Shown: one piece after another, positions 6,172 to 14,806 of the stretch
Numbering within the stretch: position 1 is the stretch's first letter
How the letters are laid out: each line of letters begins with the position of its first letter
Virus record (IMG/VR): IMGVR_UViG_3300027659_000264
Location: 1-20,857 of that record
Reading direction: 5' to 3' (one strand)
DNA from: a virus
DNA length: 20,857 bases
Notes under the pieces: model-generated
Databases searched by the model: none
Told to the model about the DNA's origin: nothing
The model's input: the letters and a program-made list of their open reading frames with translations, nothing else
Made by a program: the position numbers and the translations under genes

Positions 6172-7083
6172 TCAGGTAGAACCTGAAGAACCCCACATAC
6201 CGAGAGGATCAGACCAGCCGAAGCTATAACGCTCACGAGCTTTATAGCGAACGTTACCTGTGTCGAAGTCGCCGTCCATGCTGTTTTGCAGCGGTGTACG
6301 AACGAAGTGCTTCAGACCGTTAGGCACGTCTGTGGTCAAGAACCAAGCGTTAGTGTCGGTCAAGAAGTGATTGACAGTGTAGCCTTCAGGGATAGCGCCC
6401 ATCTGCTTGATAGCATTGATGTCGTTATCGGCTGTAGCAACACGCAACTCAGTGTCCAACAGGCGCTTGGCCGTGAACATCAAAGCTGGGGGAACAATCA
6501 ACTTCTTGGGCTTAGCAGCGATCAGCAAACCACGCTCGTCTGTCCAAGCAGCGATCTGAATAACGGCGGCTTCCAAAGAAGTCTCGTTCAAATCAACTTG
6601 GGTGCCGGGTGTGTTGCTGTTAGTGCCACCAGAGATCAGGGGGTGCGAAGCACTGAACAAAGCCACGCCGTCGCCACCGGGATAGGTAGCAGAGAAGCCG
6701 TTGTTCAAGACTGCAGCAGCCTTAACCTGTTTTGTGTAAGCCATAGCACGAGCCAATGACTTGGTGTAACGAGCAGATAAGCTGTCGTACAAGTTATCTT
6801 CAATCGCTTCTTCAGTGATTGAGAAACCCAAGGCGATGGTTTCGTGTGTATAGCGTGTAGACCAAGCTTCTTGCGCATTGTCATAAGCAATGGCAGAGCC
6901 CTCGTTCTTCACCGGAGCGGCGGAGAATCCAGACAGTTTGGTCTCTTCTTCGAAGGAACGCTCAGAGGTCTCTGTTTCGTAGATCTCTTTGTGTTCTTCG
7001 CCGTAACGAGCATACTCCATACCGAACAAAGCGTTCAGACCGGGGAGCAACTCTTTCAGCAGTTGTGCGCGTGAAATAGCCAT
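6172..7083 (-). CDS. Major capsid protein, Mu gpT-like, 303 aa
   Basis: The protein forms the icosahedral shell. The gpT-type signature is visible: an N-terminal helical arm (RAQLLKELLPGLNALFG), a long stretch ending HETIALGFSITEEAIEDNLYD around residues 80-100, an ARYTKSLARAMAYTKQVKAAAVLN helix (about 104-127), then GDGVALFSASHPLISGG, a motif characteristic of this family. Later come KKLIVPPALMFTAKRLL and a YSFGWSDPLGMWGS end. The length of about 300 residues is normal for gpT-like capsids. AAGGAG precedes the ATG by 8 nt, and a strong terminator follows. The neighbouring scaffold and decoration candidates support the call. No prohead protease gene is evident nearby. Confidence 0.85.
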   Translation of the reverse strand: MAISRAQLLKELLPGLNALFGMEYARYGEEHKEIYETETSERSFEEETKLSGFSAAPVKNEGSAIAYDNAQEAWSTRYTHETIALGFSITEEAIEDNLYDSLSARYTKSLARAMAYTKQVKAAAVLNNGFSATYPGGDGVALFSASHPLISGGTNSNTPGTQVDLNETSLEAAVIQIAAWTDERGLLIAAKPKKLIVPPALMFTAKRLLDTELRVATADNDINAIKQMGAIPEGYTVNHFLTDTNAWFLTTDVPNGLKHFVRTPLQNSMDGDFDTGNVRYKARERYSFGWSDPLGMWGSSGST

Positions 7084-7098
7084 GATTCAGCTCCTTGA

Positions 7099-7770
7099 TT
7101 AAACGCCAAGCGGATTGAGATACTGATGACCGCCAGCCCACGTAATCGTGTTCGGAGTGCCTTCAGCGAGGGTAAAGTAAGCTGCGTTCCATTTGACGAT
7201 CAGCTCGCAGAAGTTGCCAGATGAATTGGCAGTATCAGGAACAACGTCAATAATACGGATAGGCAACGAAGGTGTAACTGTAGCGCCGTCTGTGTAGACG
7301 CCGATAGCAGAGTCACCAGTGAAGGTACTACCAGTATTTTGGACCAACTGAGCGTTACCGCCAATGACGGTGCGACCCAAGAACGCGGGTGTCAAGCCGT
7401 TACCATCTTCAGTAGCGCCAGCAACCAACACAACTTTGAACAGCTGGTCAGGATCATCTGCTACGTAAGCAGTAATCTGAGTGCCAGTTGGCGCAGTAGT
7501 GCCAGAGGGGAAGTACTGAGAGAAGATCACTTGACCTTGAGCGTTAACATAGGAACAACCCATGAACACACCGCAAGGTGTGGCCGTAGATTCGCCTACA
7601 TCTTTAGCAACAGTGCCACCGGCAATAATCTTCACCACATCACCGTAGAAGATAGCAGGGGTTGTACCGCTAGCAATTACGTATTGGCGAGTTTGACCGG
7701 CGTACACCTGACCACCGATCAAATTGATCGGCTTAAGACCGTATGGACGGTCGATGGTGGGATAAGCCAT
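7099..7770 (-). CDS. Capsid-associated / decoration protein candidate, 223 aa
   Basis: The protein begins MAYPTIDRPYGLKPINLIGG and continues QVYAGQTRQYVIASG, a start I recall from many uncultured marine and freshwater phages. The body is beta-rich and Gly/Thr/Val-rich with a YVADDPDQLFKVVLV segment near residues 104-118 and a TPAFLGRTVIGG segment. No enzymatic motif is visible. Its position directly before the capsid gene, after the scaffold, is the usual place for a head decoration or cement protein, so I infer that role. AGGAG lies 8 nt before the ATG at 7770, and 15 bp separate its stop from the capsid start, suggesting joint translation. Confidence 0.8.
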   Translation of the reverse strand: MAYPTIDRPYGLKPINLIGGQVYAGQTRQYVIASGTTPAIFYGDVVKIIAGGTVAKDVGESTATPCGVFMGCSYVNAQGQVIFSQYFPSGTTAPTGTQITAYVADDPDQLFKVVLVAGATEDGNGLTPAFLGRTVIGGNAQLVQNTGSTFTGDSAIGVYTDGATVTPSLPIRIIDVVPDTANSSGNFCELIVKWNAAYFTLAEGTPNTITWAGGHQYLNPLGV

Positions 7771-7786
7771 TTAAGACTCCTAAAAT

Positions 7787-8260
7787 TTAAGAACCAGAAC
7801 CGAAAGAGACCTTGGTTTTCTTTTCTGAGAAAAGGGGCATCCGAGGATCACTTTCACGAAGGAAATTGTTGTCTACTGAGTCCATCTGAGCTTTGTTTTG
7901 GTTGGAGTAATACGCCATCCGTTGTTTCAAAAACTCATCAGGGATGCGGCAGAGCAACAAACCGCCCACTTCAATGTTGCCTTTAAAGCGACCTTCCGTG
8001 GTAGCGTGCATCATGAGTTCGGGATAATCTTCTGCTTTGCAGGGTTCATATCCTTCACGTAACTTCGAAGAAATGTTGCTTGGATCAGCAGTGCCCATAG
8101 TGCTAGTGCGCACCCAACGGTGCTTCCAACCCGGACGTTCATCTGGGCTGGGCAGTACTTCAGGAGGACGCCACGCTTCAGGGCGTTGCATCACTTGACG
8201 AGAGTCCAGCTCACGAGCTAAACGGTTTTGTGTCTTTCCAGACGTTAATACTTGATCCAT
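7787..8260 (-). CDS. Conserved phage head-module protein, 157 aa, unknown function
   Basis: The central domain is distinctive: GWKHRWVRTS near residues 44-53, a KLREGYEPCKAEDYPEL segment near residues 66-82, a RFKGNIEVGGLLLCRIPDEF segment near residues 91-110, and a Gln/Asn-rich helix leading to FLRESDPRMPLFSEKKTKVSFG at the C-terminus. I recall the same arrangement in many uncultured aquatic phages between scaffold and capsid genes, without a proven function. It may be a minor capsid or assembly factor. An AGAGGTGA site precedes the ATG, and the start overlaps the scaffold stop by 1 nt (TAATG), so translation is coupled. Confidence 0.8.
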   Translation of the reverse strand: MDQVLTSGKTQNRLARELDSRQVMQRPEAWRPPEVLPSPDERPGWKHRWVRTSTMGTADPSNISSKLREGYEPCKAEDYPELMMHATTEGRFKGNIEVGGLLLCRIPDEFLKQRMAYYSNQNKAQMDSVDNNFLRESDPRMPLFSEKKTKVSFGSGS

Positions 8261-9267
8261 TATTCACCTCTTTTTAGTTGAGCAACCTGTTTAGCGTATT
8301 CTTCCAAAGGAACCCCAAGACGGCGAGCGATCGCTGCTTCGGATTGCTTCAGCCTAATACGATTAGGCGGAGTGCTACGTGAGGCCGGAGCCACAACAGT
8401 AGCGGGTTTAGTTGCACGGCGCGGAGGTTCATCCTCGTAAGCCGGTTCCGATACCTTTTTCGAAGGAGTATCATCTTCATCGCTCTGAGTATCTTCAAAA
8501 TACTCAGGAAATCTTCGGCGCATTGTAGCGTCTACTCGTTTGTAATACTCATCAGAGCCTACAAGGTTTTCGCCCAATTCCCTAGTCAGCTTTTGATGCA
8601 ACCCGAGGGCGGATGCTGTCATTTCAGGATCGGTGCCAAACCAAGTATTTTTGCTCATCCAACGCTCATCACGCTGAGACACTTTTGGTTGATTTGTATC
8701 ACTTTGTGGTATTTGTACATCTTTTTCTTGAGTTTGTAAAGGCCTCATTCGTTTGGCCTTGTCAAGATTCATAGTTGCACGTGAAACTTCTGCCTGTGCT
8801 TCTACGACCGCATCAGAATCTCCAGACTCGTAAGCCTCTTTGTATCTCTTCTTAGCGTTCTCAAATTCCATCTCGGCAGATGATTTTGCCTTCTCAATGT
8901 ATGCCTTTGAGCCAGACTGCACTTGCTGTTGTAGTTTGCGGTTTTGTTCCCACAATTGCTTGGCAAGTGTTTCCGCAGCCTCGCGCTCGCGCAGTGCTTC
9001 TTCTTTAGCTCTACGCTCGTCGTGATAGCCACGTGTAAATTTCTTAATCCGCTGCTGAACCTTCTCGTCGTACGAGGACAACTCGTCTTCTGTTGGGTCT
9101 TCAGGAGGGGTGTCATCGGGCTTGCGGCCACGATCTTTTCTAGGGGTGTCGTCTTCGATTTCTACCTCAAAACCGTCGTCTTCATCCTTTGTATCTACGG
9201 GTTTACCCTTAGCTTCTTTTTCGTCGGGAAACTCGAAGTCTTCGCCTTTGTACTCTGTTTGTGCCAT
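8260..9267 (-). CDS. Scaffolding protein, 335 aa
   Basis: Scaffolds guide capsid assembly and leave or are degraded before packaging. The N-terminal third is acidic and disordered-looking (EFPDEKEAKGKP, VEIEDDTPRKDRG). A long charged coiled-coil region covers about residues 80-170 (RAKEEALREREAAETLAKQL, then KSSAEMEFENAKKRYKEAYE). The C-terminus after a Pro-rich linker is a basic helix with RIRLKQSEAAIARRLG followed by VPLEEYAKQ, which is where phage scaffolds typically bind the capsid protein. AAGGAG precedes the ATG by 8 nt. It lies 11 nt after the co-chaperonin gene and upstream of the capsid gene, the normal order. No protease domain is visible in it. Confidence 0.85.
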   Translation of the reverse strand: MAQTEYKGEDFEFPDEKEAKGKPVDTKDEDDGFEVEIEDDTPRKDRGRKPDDTPPEDPTEDELSSYDEKVQQRIKKFTRGYHDERRAKEEALREREAAETLAKQLWEQNRKLQQQVQSGSKAYIEKAKSSAEMEFENAKKRYKEAYESGDSDAVVEAQAEVSRATMNLDKAKRMRPLQTQEKDVQIPQSDTNQPKVSQRDERWMSKNTWFGTDPEMTASALGLHQKLTRELGENLVGSDEYYKRVDATMRRRFPEYFEDTQSDEDDTPSKKVSEPAYEDEPPRRATKPATVVAPASRSTPPNRIRLKQSEAAIARRLGVPLEEYAKQVAQLKRGE

Positions 9268-9278
9268 GCGTTATCTCC

Positions 9279-9689
9279 TTATGCTGCACGTGTAATGCCA
9301 CGGGGGTCTTCCACGACTGCCTCAACCGAGTCATCATTGATGACGCGGAATTCGCGGCCATGAATCTTCAGACGGGTGCCTGAATTTGGTCGGACGATGA
9401 TGAAATCACCCTCCTTGCAACTCGGTCCACTGGGGAAACGAGCGGTGTCTTTGTAGCAGTCAGGTCCAAGCTTGACGACAAACAAGACAGGTGTGAGTAC
9501 CTCTTCAAAGTGCATAGACTGGCTAGACTTGATGATGCCAACTTCACTATCTGCATACTCTTGCATAGCCTCGGGGACTACACAAAGTAGATGAAATGTT
9601 TTAGGGTCAGGCAACTGCTTAGCCTTGTCTTCAGATGGCTTATTTAAAATGCCAGACAAGTCGACCGCAGCGACGTCAAATTCAGTCAT
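9279..9689 (-). CDS. GroES-like co-chaperonin, 136 aa
   Basis: The C-terminal two-thirds has the Cpn10 layout: residues about 64-77 (VLTPVLFVVKLGPD), a FPSGPSCKEGDFIIVRPNSG segment (85-104), and TRLKIHGREFRVINDDSVEA (105-124), corresponding to the beta-barrel core and the conserved region before the C-terminus of GroES. It is longer than GroES at the N-terminus, with an acidic Asp/Pro-rich extension of about 35 residues. Its predicted role is to work with the host GroEL in folding phage proteins, most likely the capsid protein. I chose the ATG at 9689 because GGAG lies upstream; the longer frame to 9737 runs into the neighbouring gene. It overlaps that gene's stop by 8 bp. Confidence 0.75.
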   Translation of the reverse strand: MTEFDVAAVDLSGILNKPSEDKAKQLPDPKTFHLLCVVPEAMQEYADSEVGIIKSSQSMHFEEVLTPVLFVVKLGPDCYKDTARFPSGPSCKEGDFIIVRPNSGTRLKIHGREFRVINDDSVEAVVEDPRGITRAA

Positions 9690-9882
9690 CAGATTTCTCC
9701 AATCTTTGCACGAGCTCATTAATGATGTTTTCTGCAAGGTTGAGACCTCGGATTACCCCGCAGACACTGCGATAGTCTTCTATATTGTCGGCTCTACCCG
9801 CTGCAACATAGGCTTCTCGCTCTTGTCTATATTTTTCAATTTCCTTGGCCACGTGTGCCAATAGTTTGTAGTCGTTCAACAT
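9682..9882 (-). CDS. Small helical protein, 66 aa, unknown function
   Basis: The product is short and nearly all helical with charged residues (HVAKEIEKYRQEREAYVAAG, then NLAENIINELVQRLEKSDD), resembling a small adaptor or assembly factor. No recognised domain. AGGGGT precedes the ATG at 9882, and the start overlaps the portal stop by 1 nt (TAATG), so it is translationally coupled to the portal gene. It overlaps the co-chaperonin start by 8 bp. Its place between portal and scaffold suggests a role in head assembly. Confidence 0.75.
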   Translation of the reverse strand: MLNDYKLLAHVAKEIEKYRQEREAYVAAGRADNIEDYRSVCGVIRGLNLAENIINELVQRLEKSDD

Positions 9883-12377
9883 TACCCCTTTTTAGGTTTT
9901 TGAGATGCTCTTTGTGCAGATTGGACTGCCATCTGAGCGCGGTGCTTGGCGATTTCAGCGCCAATTTTGGTACCCTCCATAAGCTGTTGCTTTTCGAGTT
10001 TGTCCTTTGCAGCGGCAGCTGTTGCACCAACTTGCATTGCCGCGATTTCTTTTTGGGCTGCGATGCGAGACTCTTCGATACGAAGCTGATCCGCTTTGGT
10101 CGCTGCCTCCATAGCCTGTTTTTGTTGTTTGAGTTGAAGCTCTTGCATCTTGATCTGCAACTCCTGCTGCTGCATCTGCACAATTGGGTCCTGTGCCTGC
10201 TGCTGCGCTTGCTGCTGCGCAGCCTGTGCTTGAGCGTTTTGTGTGATCTGCATGGACGCCTGCGCGGAGAGCTGTGCGACTTGCGCTGCAACTTCTGGAG
10301 CCATGTTCTTGCCTTGTTCTTCAGTAGGCAACAAGAGACCAACAGCTTGCTCAACTTCTCTACGATACGCAAATCCTAAGTGCTCGTTGATGTGCGCCAT
10401 CATTGCAGCCACGATTGCCTGACCTTGTGGAGTCTGCTGAATGAGACCCATGATCTTGGGGTTCTGCAGCATAGAAGTGTGAGTGGCAATATGCGCCTCG
10501 TGTTCTTGCTCAATGAACGCCTTCATAGGTTTGCCAGTCAAGCAATTCTGGTTCTCTTGCACTGGGTCTGTCGGTGTTTGATCGTCCTCAATCGGCACCA
10601 ACTTAGCAGCGTTCTTAATGCCCAACACCTCGATCATTTGACGGTGTAAAAGTGGCAAGTCATACAGCTGTGGTGCTGTCTGTGCAAGCTGAAGTGCAGC
10701 TTGGTACTGAACAATCTTCTGCGCCATCGTTGCAGCGTTTGGATCGCTCACAGGGATCACAGCAACCATGTCGTAGTCAGACTTCTTCGCTTTGCGTGAA
10801 CCTTCGATTGGCTCGTAGTCGTAGTCTTCTGGTGTGTAGTCTGCAATGATTGCTTTTAAGAGACGGAACTCTTGACGCATCGAGTAGTGCATACGCGCTT
10901 GCACAGCGCCCATCACCTTCAACGTTCTCTCAAGAATCGCCAGTGTTGTGCCCACGGGTGCTTGCGCACTCATGTCGCTGACGTTCATGTCTCCTGCGGA
11001 CGCAAACTGCCTACCCTCTTGCACAATGTTCTGGAACAGAGCGAAGAGAACTTGACTGGGTTCTTTGTACGGCAGAGGCAAGATATTGTCTCTAATGGAA
11101 CCGCTTGGTACGTCGACATCACGAAACTCGCCCGGTGCAATAGGGGTGTCGTCGCCCTTGATTCGCAAGCCTCTTGACTTGAGTCCACCCGGTAGATTGG
11201 ATAACGTACCTGCATCAACGAGCTGCCTGATGAGCATGGTCGCGCTCTTCGCATATCCGCCGATAAGGTGAATGAGACCATATCCATAGAAGCCAAACCC
11301 CGGAATGTATTGGTAGTGAACAAAGTGCTGGCGCTTAAGGTGCAGTGCATCGCCTTCGTACCAATTGCGGCGGATGGCCAATACTTTCTGCGTGCCCTTC
11401 TCAACAGTCACAACATAAGGCAGCGCGATACCTGTCTTCTCGCCATCTTTGTCTTTGTGCTCGTAGCCTTCTAAGTCAAGATCAACGTGCATCTCAAGGA
11501 TACGAAAGCGCTCATCCTGCAGTGCTGACATGCCCATCTCTTCAGCTTTTTGCTTCTCAATATCATCAAGCTCGTACGACGGATCACCCAAGTCCACATC
11601 ACTGTAGAACCCAGCTTCTTGCAGCTTCAAAACTTCATTCTCTGTCTTGCGCATCACGTGAGTTACACGCTCTGAAGATTCAAGACTTACTGCGCCGTAG
11701 GGCACAACGATGTCTTCCGCAGGGATAAACATCGCAATCTGACGCCCTTTGCTTGGGTCGTAGTACACCTTCTTGAACGCTGATCCTGCGAGGGGCAAGT
11801 TCCACAACAGCTTCTCATGCTCAGGGCGATACTCCTGCATCACTTCAGTCAGCTGGTAGTTCATATCCTCGCGCACGCGAGTAGAGGCTTCTTCTTTCTC
11901 AGGTGTATCTTTACCAAGAATCTGCGTCTTAACTGGACCCGCTGCTGGGAACGTCTCCATGATCCCCTCGCTCTGGAATCTTACAACAGACTCAGTGAGC
12001 ATCGGGTGGAACACACCACACGCACCTGCCCACGGCTCTGTCCTGTCCTCATACTTCAAGCCCAACAGCTTTAAGCCATCAACATAGGTTTGTATCCAAT
12101 CTCTGCGGTCACCGATGTCTTTAGTGAAGTCATCAACCAACTCTTTACCCAAAGAGTCCAGCACGCTGTCTTTTACGTAGTCGGCAAGATTGGCATCAAA
12201 GTCTTCGCCACCTGTCTCGTCATCACGGGGGATGAGATCAATCTCAATGTCACCCATACCAATACGAACTGCTTCGGGGTCTTCAATCTCAATCTCAATG
12301 GGAGGCATACCCTCTTCATCTTCTTCGATGCCCATAGGTGCTGCGTACAAACCTTTGTCAATTGAACTCGTTGCCAT
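9882..12377 (-). CDS. Portal protein, 831 aa
   Basis: The portal forms the dodecameric ring at the head vertex through which DNA enters. The N-terminal region is acidic (PPIEIEIEDPEAVRIG); the core has DRRDWIQTYVDGLKLLGLKY near residues 91-110, a WAGACGVFHPMLTESVVRFQ stretch, and FIPAEDIVVPYGAVSLESSE near residues 217-236, a pattern I know from P22-like portals of uncultured phages. From about residue 695 to the end it is Gln/Ala-rich and helical (QASMQITQNAQAQ, MQELQLKQQKQAMEAATKAD), like the C-terminal barrel of P22-type portals. AAGGA precedes the ATG. It lies 9 nt after the large terminase gene. At 831 residues it is large, as usual for this group. Confidence 0.85.
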   Translation of the reverse strand: MATSSIDKGLYAAPMGIEEDEEGMPPIEIEIEDPEAVRIGMGDIEIDLIPRDDETGGEDFDANLADYVKDSVLDSLGKELVDDFTKDIGDRRDWIQTYVDGLKLLGLKYEDRTEPWAGACGVFHPMLTESVVRFQSEGIMETFPAAGPVKTQILGKDTPEKEEASTRVREDMNYQLTEVMQEYRPEHEKLLWNLPLAGSAFKKVYYDPSKGRQIAMFIPAEDIVVPYGAVSLESSERVTHVMRKTENEVLKLQEAGFYSDVDLGDPSYELDDIEKQKAEEMGMSALQDERFRILEMHVDLDLEGYEHKDKDGEKTGIALPYVVTVEKGTQKVLAIRRNWYEGDALHLKRQHFVHYQYIPGFGFYGYGLIHLIGGYAKSATMLIRQLVDAGTLSNLPGGLKSRGLRIKGDDTPIAPGEFRDVDVPSGSIRDNILPLPYKEPSQVLFALFQNIVQEGRQFASAGDMNVSDMSAQAPVGTTLAILERTLKVMGAVQARMHYSMRQEFRLLKAIIADYTPEDYDYEPIEGSRKAKKSDYDMVAVIPVSDPNAATMAQKIVQYQAALQLAQTAPQLYDLPLLHRQMIEVLGIKNAAKLVPIEDDQTPTDPVQENQNCLTGKPMKAFIEQEHEAHIATHTSMLQNPKIMGLIQQTPQGQAIVAAMMAHINEHLGFAYRREVEQAVGLLLPTEEQGKNMAPEVAAQVAQLSAQASMQITQNAQAQAAQQQAQQQAQDPIVQMQQQELQIKMQELQLKQQKQAMEAATKADQLRIEESRIAAQKEIAAMQVGATAAAAKDKLEKQQLMEGTKIGAEIAKHRAQMAVQSAQRASQKPKKG

Positions 12378-12386
12378 AATAAATCC

Positions 12387-13904
12387 TTACACTGTGTAGA
12401 ACCGCTCGCGGCGGTGGCTCTTAAACCATTGAATCTCTTCAGGCTCATCAGTCGGAAGACGGAGGAACCCACCCTGACGAAAGCGCATTAGCGCTAAAGT
12501 TGTTGCGTCAACCAAGTCATCGTGCTCGCCTGATGGGAATGCTGCAACTTCGTCTACTAACTCTTCTGCCCAGCGGGTTCGAGGAACCCACACTTTTCCA
12601 GATGCGATGATATCGCTAACGGAGTTTAAGCGGGCAATTTTGTCTTGTCCCTTGCTTGGCGTGTACTCCTGCACAGGTATACCCATCGCTCTGAGATCGT
12701 AAATTAACGGCGCACCAGACGCCTTCTTTTCTACTATTAATGAGTCGGGGTCATACTCGTTATACTCTCTAAGCACGTCTCGTTTAAGCTCTGGAAATTC
12801 AACACGTTTTTTGTATGTATTGAGCAAGATAATGTTAGGCGCAAAGTTATCTTCTTCACAAGAAAAGATACCCCAAGTTGTCCCTGCTGAATAGTCAGCA
12901 CGTTGATTTTTTTCAAAGGCTGTATCCCATGATTGGAGAATAAATTCACAAGCAGGAGGATCATCTTTTTCCCACCATTTCCACCAGTCACGTTTAATAA
13001 TAGCGCTCTCATTACCGACGGGATTCTGCTGATACTGCGCCTGCCATTTGGCGTTAGGCAATTCTTCACGTAAAGCTTCAAGTTCTTCTTTACTCCAGAA
13101 CTGTGGCCATAAGGGGTTGCCCGAAGGGAGAATTGCAGGGAATTCAATTACTTCCCACTCTTCTCCGCTACGCTGCACAGCTGATTTAAGCACTTGCCCC
13201 GTCAAATCTCGCTGCGCCCAACGAGTCATCACAATAACAATTGATCCCCCCGGTTGCAGGCGCTGGCGCGGGCCTGACGTATACCACTCATACACCTTGT
13301 CATAGACTTCTGGGTTGCTGGCCGCCATTGCAGCCTCTTGTTCTGAGTGCGGGTCGTCAATAATTAGGATATCCGCGCCCTTACCGGTCACAGCACCACC
13401 TACACCGATCGCAAAATAGTCGCCACCCTTGTTGGTATTCCATCTACCAGCCGCTTTTGAATCCGCTTGCAGCCCAACACCCGGAAATATCTCTGTATAT
13501 ACGTCCTGATCGACTAAATTTCGCACTTTTCGACCAAAACCCACAGCTAATTCAGCCGTATGGCTGGTCTGAATGACTTTTTTCTCTGGAAAGTTGCCTA
13601 AAAACCACGCTGGCAGCAAATATGAGGCAAATTCTGACTTTGTATGGCGCGGCGGCATATTAATAATGAGCCTTTTGCACTCCCCGCGAGCCACTCGCTC
13701 AAATGCCTTGGCCATTCTCTTGTGATGCGAGCCTTCAATGAAGTGCGGCCACACTTTTTTTACAAAAGCCATGAAAGAACCCCTAGCCTCCTCCCTTTCA
13801 GCAAGAATCTCCTGTTCATCTAACGATACGATGAGGTCGCGGAGCTGTGCTTCAGGAAGATTTGGCAGAATTTTCAGTAAGTTCTGTAATTTCTGATGAT
13901 CCAT
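12387..13904 (-). CDS. terL: Terminase large subunit, 505 aa
   Basis: This is the DNA-packaging motor ATPase and nuclease. ATPase motifs: Walker A-like NMPPRHTKSE at residues 82-91, Walker B ILIIDDPHS at 179-187, and the coupling motif MTRW at 226-229. RNase H-like nuclease motifs: Asp327 in SWDTAF, Glu392 in IVEKKASG, and Asp462/Asp463 in EHDDLVDAT. The length fits. The Walker A has Thr where the familiar PPRHGKS form has Gly. The ATG at 13904 overlaps the upstream gene by 53 bp; a shorter start would remove the N-terminal helix, so I keep it. The ribosome-binding site is weak (AAAG), suggesting coupling to upstream translation. Confidence 0.95.
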   Translation of the reverse strand: MDHQKLQNLLKILPNLPEAQLRDLIVSLDEQEILAEREEARGSFMAFVKKVWPHFIEGSHHKRMAKAFERVARGECKRLIINMPPRHTKSEFASYLLPAWFLGNFPEKKVIQTSHTAELAVGFGRKVRNLVDQDVYTEIFPGVGLQADSKAAGRWNTNKGGDYFAIGVGGAVTGKGADILIIDDPHSEQEAAMAASNPEVYDKVYEWYTSGPRQRLQPGGSIVIVMTRWAQRDLTGQVLKSAVQRSGEEWEVIEFPAILPSGNPLWPQFWSKEELEALREELPNAKWQAQYQQNPVGNESAIIKRDWWKWWEKDDPPACEFILQSWDTAFEKNQRADYSAGTTWGIFSCEEDNFAPNIILLNTYKKRVEFPELKRDVLREYNEYDPDSLIVEKKASGAPLIYDLRAMGIPVQEYTPSKGQDKIARLNSVSDIIASGKVWVPRTRWAEELVDEVAAFPSGEHDDLVDATTLALMRFRQGGFLRLPTDEPEEIQWFKSHRRERFYTV

Positions 13905-14523
13905 CTTTTACTTTATTAACTTCAAGCTGGGCTAACTCGTCATCGTCGTCGATGCCAAGGTCTTTCTTTGTATCCTTGGGGGTTACATCTGTAATACCTA
14001 TAGATAGCAGGCGGTTAATCTTCTGTTCAATGACCTGTTGAAGATCACTGGATGAACGGTGTGTAATAGTGATTTCAGATTTTTCGGTAAACGCACCGAT
14101 GTCTGACATCTTTCCGATAAGTTCTAAGGCACGAAGTTCTGACTTGGTGTCCCCACAGGTGCTTAGCTCTAGCAGCCTGTTCATAATATATGTACGCGCC
14201 TGCGTTGCGTCGACCACCACGCGGTGGTCATACTCTGTTAGCAAAGCTGCTAGCTTAAGGGCTACGTTACCCTGATAGAGAGCCGGTGGATTTGACTTCT
14301 CCTTATCCTGACCATTTTGTTTTTTCTTCTTATCTACCTGCGCAAAAAGTTTACGCGCCGCCTCTTCGTCGTCTTCCGTCATTTCAAACGGCATGCCGAG
14401 CTCAGACATTAGCGCTGCTGTCGCAGCAGCAACTCGTGCATTTTCTTGGAGGGACTCGCCTACCTCCTCTGCTAACGAGGTGGGAACTGGATGTTCATTT
14501 GATGGCGAAATATTAAAGGTCAT
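13852..14523 (-). CDS. Terminase small subunit candidate, 223 aa
   Basis: I start this at the ATG at 14523; a longer frame begins at a TTG at 14595 without a ribosome-binding site. The central part is helical: LAALLTEYDHRVVVDATQAR near residues 89-108, a YIMNRLLELSTCG segment, ELRALELIGKMSDIGAF near 126-142, then EITITHRSSSDLQQVIEQKI. The DNA-packaging partner gene lies immediately downstream with a 53-bp overlap, which is the expected small-terminase position. Similar proteins in aquatic phages carry this call. Helix-turn-helix residues are not clear to me. Acidic C-terminal sequence (DDDDELAQLE) could contact the large subunit. Confidence 0.65.
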   Translation of the reverse strand: MTFNISPSNEHPVPTSLAEEVGESLQENARVAAATAALMSELGMPFEMTEDDEEAARKLFAQVDKKKKQNGQDKEKSNPPALYQGNVALKLAALLTEYDHRVVVDATQARTYIMNRLLELSTCGDTKSELRALELIGKMSDIGAFTEKSEITITHRSSSDLQQVIEQKINRLLSIGITDVTPKDTKKDLGIDDDDELAQLEVNKVKDGSSEITELTENSAKSS

Positions 14524-14640
14524 AAGCACCGAAAAGTTATCGGGAAGTGTTGGGCACGCGGCGTCCCCTAACAAGCCGACTGTAACAGATTTCAAAATTT
14601 TTGCAAAAATATTTTTTGGCTGTCTTGATACTCTAATACC

Positions 14641-14795
14641 GGGGGGTGATTCTTAAGTCCCCCGGGCTTACGCGTTCTGTAGAAAAACGAAGGGGGGTGG
14701 GGGGTAAAAATGAAACAGCAACATCGTTTGTGCGACACAGAGTGTAGCTGCGTTGGGAGTCCCATGCTGTGAATTTGGGGGGTGGGGGTGATGGG
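14641..14795 (+). repeat. Three direct repeats of GGGGGGTG in noncoding DNA
   Basis: GGGGGGTG occurs at 14641-14648, 14692-14699 and 14777-14784 on the plus strand, the last two extended to GGGGGGTGGGGGG and GGGGGGTGGGGGTGATGGG. All are upstream of the small terminase candidate in its transcribed leader (C-rich in the RNA). They could act in packaging recognition or form G-quadruplexes. No function is demonstrated. Confidence 0.6.
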
Positions 14796-14806
14796 ATAGC
14801 TCAACA

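Noticed and set aside
8944-9363. 139-residue plus-strand frame opposite scaffold and co-chaperonin genes
   Set aside because: Phe/Leu/Ser-rich shadow of the charged scaffold; no supporting signals.
9855-10379. 174-residue plus-strand frame opposite the portal 3' end
   Set aside because: Leu/Cys/Arg-rich product typical of the antisense of a Gln/Lys/Ala-rich gene; no start context or neighbours on that strand.
14524-14595. Longer start (TTG at 14595) for the small terminase candidate
   Set aside because: No Shine-Dalgarno before the TTG; the ATG at 14523 is simpler, though its own site is also weak.
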